A stretch of DNA of 64,000 bases, taken from contig NZ_PGTO01000017.1 in assembly GCF_003284725.1 (NCBI RefSeq), forward strand, positions 1-64,000, read 5' to 3'. This stretch comes from Paramagnetospirillum kuznetsovii (GTDB taxonomy: Bacteria; Pseudomonadota; Alphaproteobacteria; Rhodospirillales; Magnetospirillaceae). This document shows positions 62,416-64,000 of the stretch, piece after piece. A program made the translations under genes and the position numbers. Every line of letters begins with the position of its first letter. Position 1 is the first letter of the stretch. The notes beneath the pieces are model-generated. The model searched no databases, was not told where the DNA came from, and was given only the letters and a program-made list of their open reading frames with translations.

Positions 62416-64000
62416 ATGGGACAGAACCCCGAATCTCCAAAGCGAACCCAGGAATTGACCCGGATCAACGAGGCCGACTGGGCTATCGCCGAAACACGGC
62501 TGGCCGCGGTTCGTCGGCTGCATGCCGCCGCCAAGATGACGCATGAGGTCATCGATGGCGAGGCGGCCTCATTGGGCGTCAGTCGCTATCGTTTGTACGA
62601 GTGGCTGAGACGCTACCGGGCAAACCCAACGATCGAGAGCCTGCTGCCGCAGAAACGTGGGTTCAAAAGCGGGGCCGGGCGGCTCCCGGATTCGGTCGAG
62701 ACGGTCATCTTGGAGACCATCGAAGATTTCTACCTGACCGATCAGCAGCCGAAACTGCGCACCCTGGTCACCGAGATCGCGCGCCGGTGCCGTGCCGCCG
62801 ACCTGAACGTCACGCCAGACTACCGGACAGTGAAAGCCCGGGTCGAGCGCGTGCTTCCTTCGATTCGCACCAGAGCGCGGCGCGGGAACAAGGCGGCCGA
62901 CGATCAATTCCGCCCCGTCATCGGCGAGCTATATGCGGACTTTGCGATGGAAGTGATCCAGTTCGATCACACGCTGGCCGACGTCATCGTGGTCGATGAG
63001 TCTTTCAGGCAGCCTATTGCCCGGCCATGGCTGACGCTCGGGATCGACGTGTCCAGCAGCGCGATCGTTGGCTACTACCTCACCCTTGAAGCCCCGTCAG
63101 CGCTGTCGGTGGCCATGGCGCTCACCCACACCGTGTTGCCCAAGGCCAAGTATCTGGAGGGGCAAGGGGTGACCGCCCCGTGGCCGATTCACGGCATTCC
63201 GGCCACCATTCACCTCGACAACGCCAAGGAGTTCCACTCGCGAGCACTCGAACGTGGATGCCGTGAGTATGGCATCCACCTCCGATATCGGCCGGTGCGA
63301 ACCCCGCATTACGGCGGCCATATTGAGCGGTTGGTCGGGACGATGATGGGCGAAATGCATCTGCTGCCGGGAACGACGTTCTCAGGCATCGAAGAAAAGG
63401 GCGACTACGACCCGGAAAAGAAGGCGGTTTTGACGCTACGCGAGTTGGAGCAGTGGCTGGCTATCCAGGTGATTGCCCACAACGGCAAGATCCATCGCAC
63501 GCGTAAAATCCCGCCCCAACTGGCCTACGAAGACGCCTTGGCTCGCCGCTCGGCCCCAATCTCCCTGCCCAAGGATGAACAGCGGTTCCTGCTCGACTTC
63601 CTGCCCTTCGAGATGCGGATGGTCCGGCGCGACGGGATCCAGATGTTCAACATCCACTATTGGGACAACGTGCTGACCGTCTGGGCCGGACAGACCAAAC
63701 AGCGGATGGTGGTGAAGTACGATCCGCGCGACCTGTCACGGATGCTGCTGCTTGACCCGGAGGGCCACTATTGGCCGATTCCCTACCGCGATCTCCGCCG
63801 CCCCAGGATTACGCTGTGGGAGCACAACCGGGCGACGGAGGCCCTCCACCAGCGCGGGAGAGCGGCGGTCGACGAGGGCATGCTGTTCGATGCTATTGCC
63901 GCACAGCGGATGCTGGTCGCCGAGGCGGCGGCCAAGACCAAGAAGGCGCGGCGGGACATGCAGCGCACGGCCAATGCCATGGCCGCAACCAAGGCGCCGG
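62416..64000 (+). CDS. tniA: TniA transposase (DDE), partial at window end
   Basis: 528 codons are visible and the frame is still open at the window edge. An N-terminal HTH (AASLGVSRYRLYEWLRRYR) is followed by a Mu/Tn7 TnsB-like core: Asp184 in IQFDHT, Asp268 in HLDNAKEF and Glu304 in HYGGHIERLVG, a DD(35)E triad. RPWLTLGIDVSS, GTTFSGIEEKGDYDPEKKAVLTLRELEQWL and QKMARRDM-type ends match Tn402/Tn5053 TniA. ATG 62416 is used; an in-frame GTG at 62395 is possible. TniB and TniQ would be expected beyond the window. Confidence 0.93.
   Translation, partial: MGQNPESPKRTQELTRINEADWAIAETRLAAVRRLHAAAKMTHEVIDGEAASLGVSRYRLYEWLRRYRANPTIESLLPQKRGFKSGAGRLPDSVETVILETIEDFYLTDQQPKLRTLVTEIARRCRAADLNVTPDYRTVKARVERVLPSIRTRARRGNKAADDQFRPVIGELYADFAMEVIQFDHTLADVIVVDESFRQPIARPWLTLGIDVSSSAIVGYYLTLEAPSALSVAMALTHTVLPKAKYLEGQGVTAPWPIHGIPATIHLDNAKEFHSRALERGCREYGIHLRYRPVRTPHYGGHIERLVGTMMGEMHLLPGTTFSGIEEKGDYDPEKKAVLTLRELEQWLAIQVIAHNGKIHRTRKIPPQLAYEDALARRSAPISLPKDEQRFLLDFLPFEMRMVRRDGIQMFNIHYWDNVLTVWAGQTKQRMVVKYDPRDLSRMLLLDPEGHYWPIPYRDLRRPRITLWEHNRATEALHQRGRAAVDEGMLFDAIAAQRMLVAEAAAKTKKARRDMQRTANAMAATKAP

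Overview
The window looks like accessory DNA from a free-living alphaproteobacterium, most likely Rhodospirillales (Magnetospirillum-like). The evidence is a high-GC genome, alphaproteobacterial families (DUF3572, a GapR/DUF2312 protein, a MucR/Ros regulator, DUF2786), SOS boxes of the alphaproteobacterial GAAC-N7-GAAC type, a class I PHA synthase and a flagellar P-ring gene. The genus is inference. The window is a patchwork with two plasmid-like backbones, many toxin-antitoxin modules and at least six insertion-element traces.

Region A (1-30.4 kb) is a chromosome-like accessory region. It holds single metabolic or structural genes (TspO, old-yellow-enzyme alkene reductase, an orphan flgI, a PHA synthase with an unusually long basic N-terminus) among small unknown genes. 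It also holds toxin-antitoxin systems: Phd/PIN at 7.0 kb, an addiction-module/ParE pair at 8.6 kb, HigBA at 17.2 kb, a RelE-type toxin with HTH antitoxin at 23.6 kb, HicAB at 24.4 kb (hicA is only 59 codons), plus an orphan MbcA/ParS-like protein and a PBECR-like protein. DNA-repair genes are common: two DnaQ-like exonucleases, a truncated RecD2 helicase and umuDC. Three candidate LexA boxes (4312, 14356, 30318) sit before a GapR-like gene, an unknown 93-aa gene and umuDC. A separate dyad, CTCCAA-N-TTGGAG, occurs four times before three genes. RecD2 is cut at about 12.43 kb, followed by a broken antisense gene and an IS5-family remnant.

Region B (30.5-57.4 kb) is a plasmid replicon. It has a RepA initiator (32.9-34.0 kb) and an iteron origin just downstream: six 18-bp repeats, four of them at 21-23-bp pitch, and two perfect DnaA boxes. 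A tightly packed minus-strand operon (35.3-40.5 kb) contains a HAD phosphatase, a calcineurin-like phosphatase and a DUF2384-type protein. Beyond it are an AAA+ ATPase, a complete IS21-family element inserted in another gene, and a 1211-aa primase-helicase. A string of unknown plasmid genes (52.5-57.4 kb) follows. Near the primase is an array of TGGCACA/TGTGCCA half-sites, and the same half-site lies inside two near-identical promoters at 52.5 and 54.1 kb.

Region C (57.5-62.25 kb) holds an IS256 remnant, a ParA gene overlapping a DUF3102-type gene, a MobV-type relaxase and an HTH plasmid gene. This looks like a second mobilisable backbone. Region D (62.25 kb to the end) is the left end and TniA transposase of a Tn402/Tn5053-like transposon that has cut off the 5' end of the HTH gene. 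The transposon runs out of the window.
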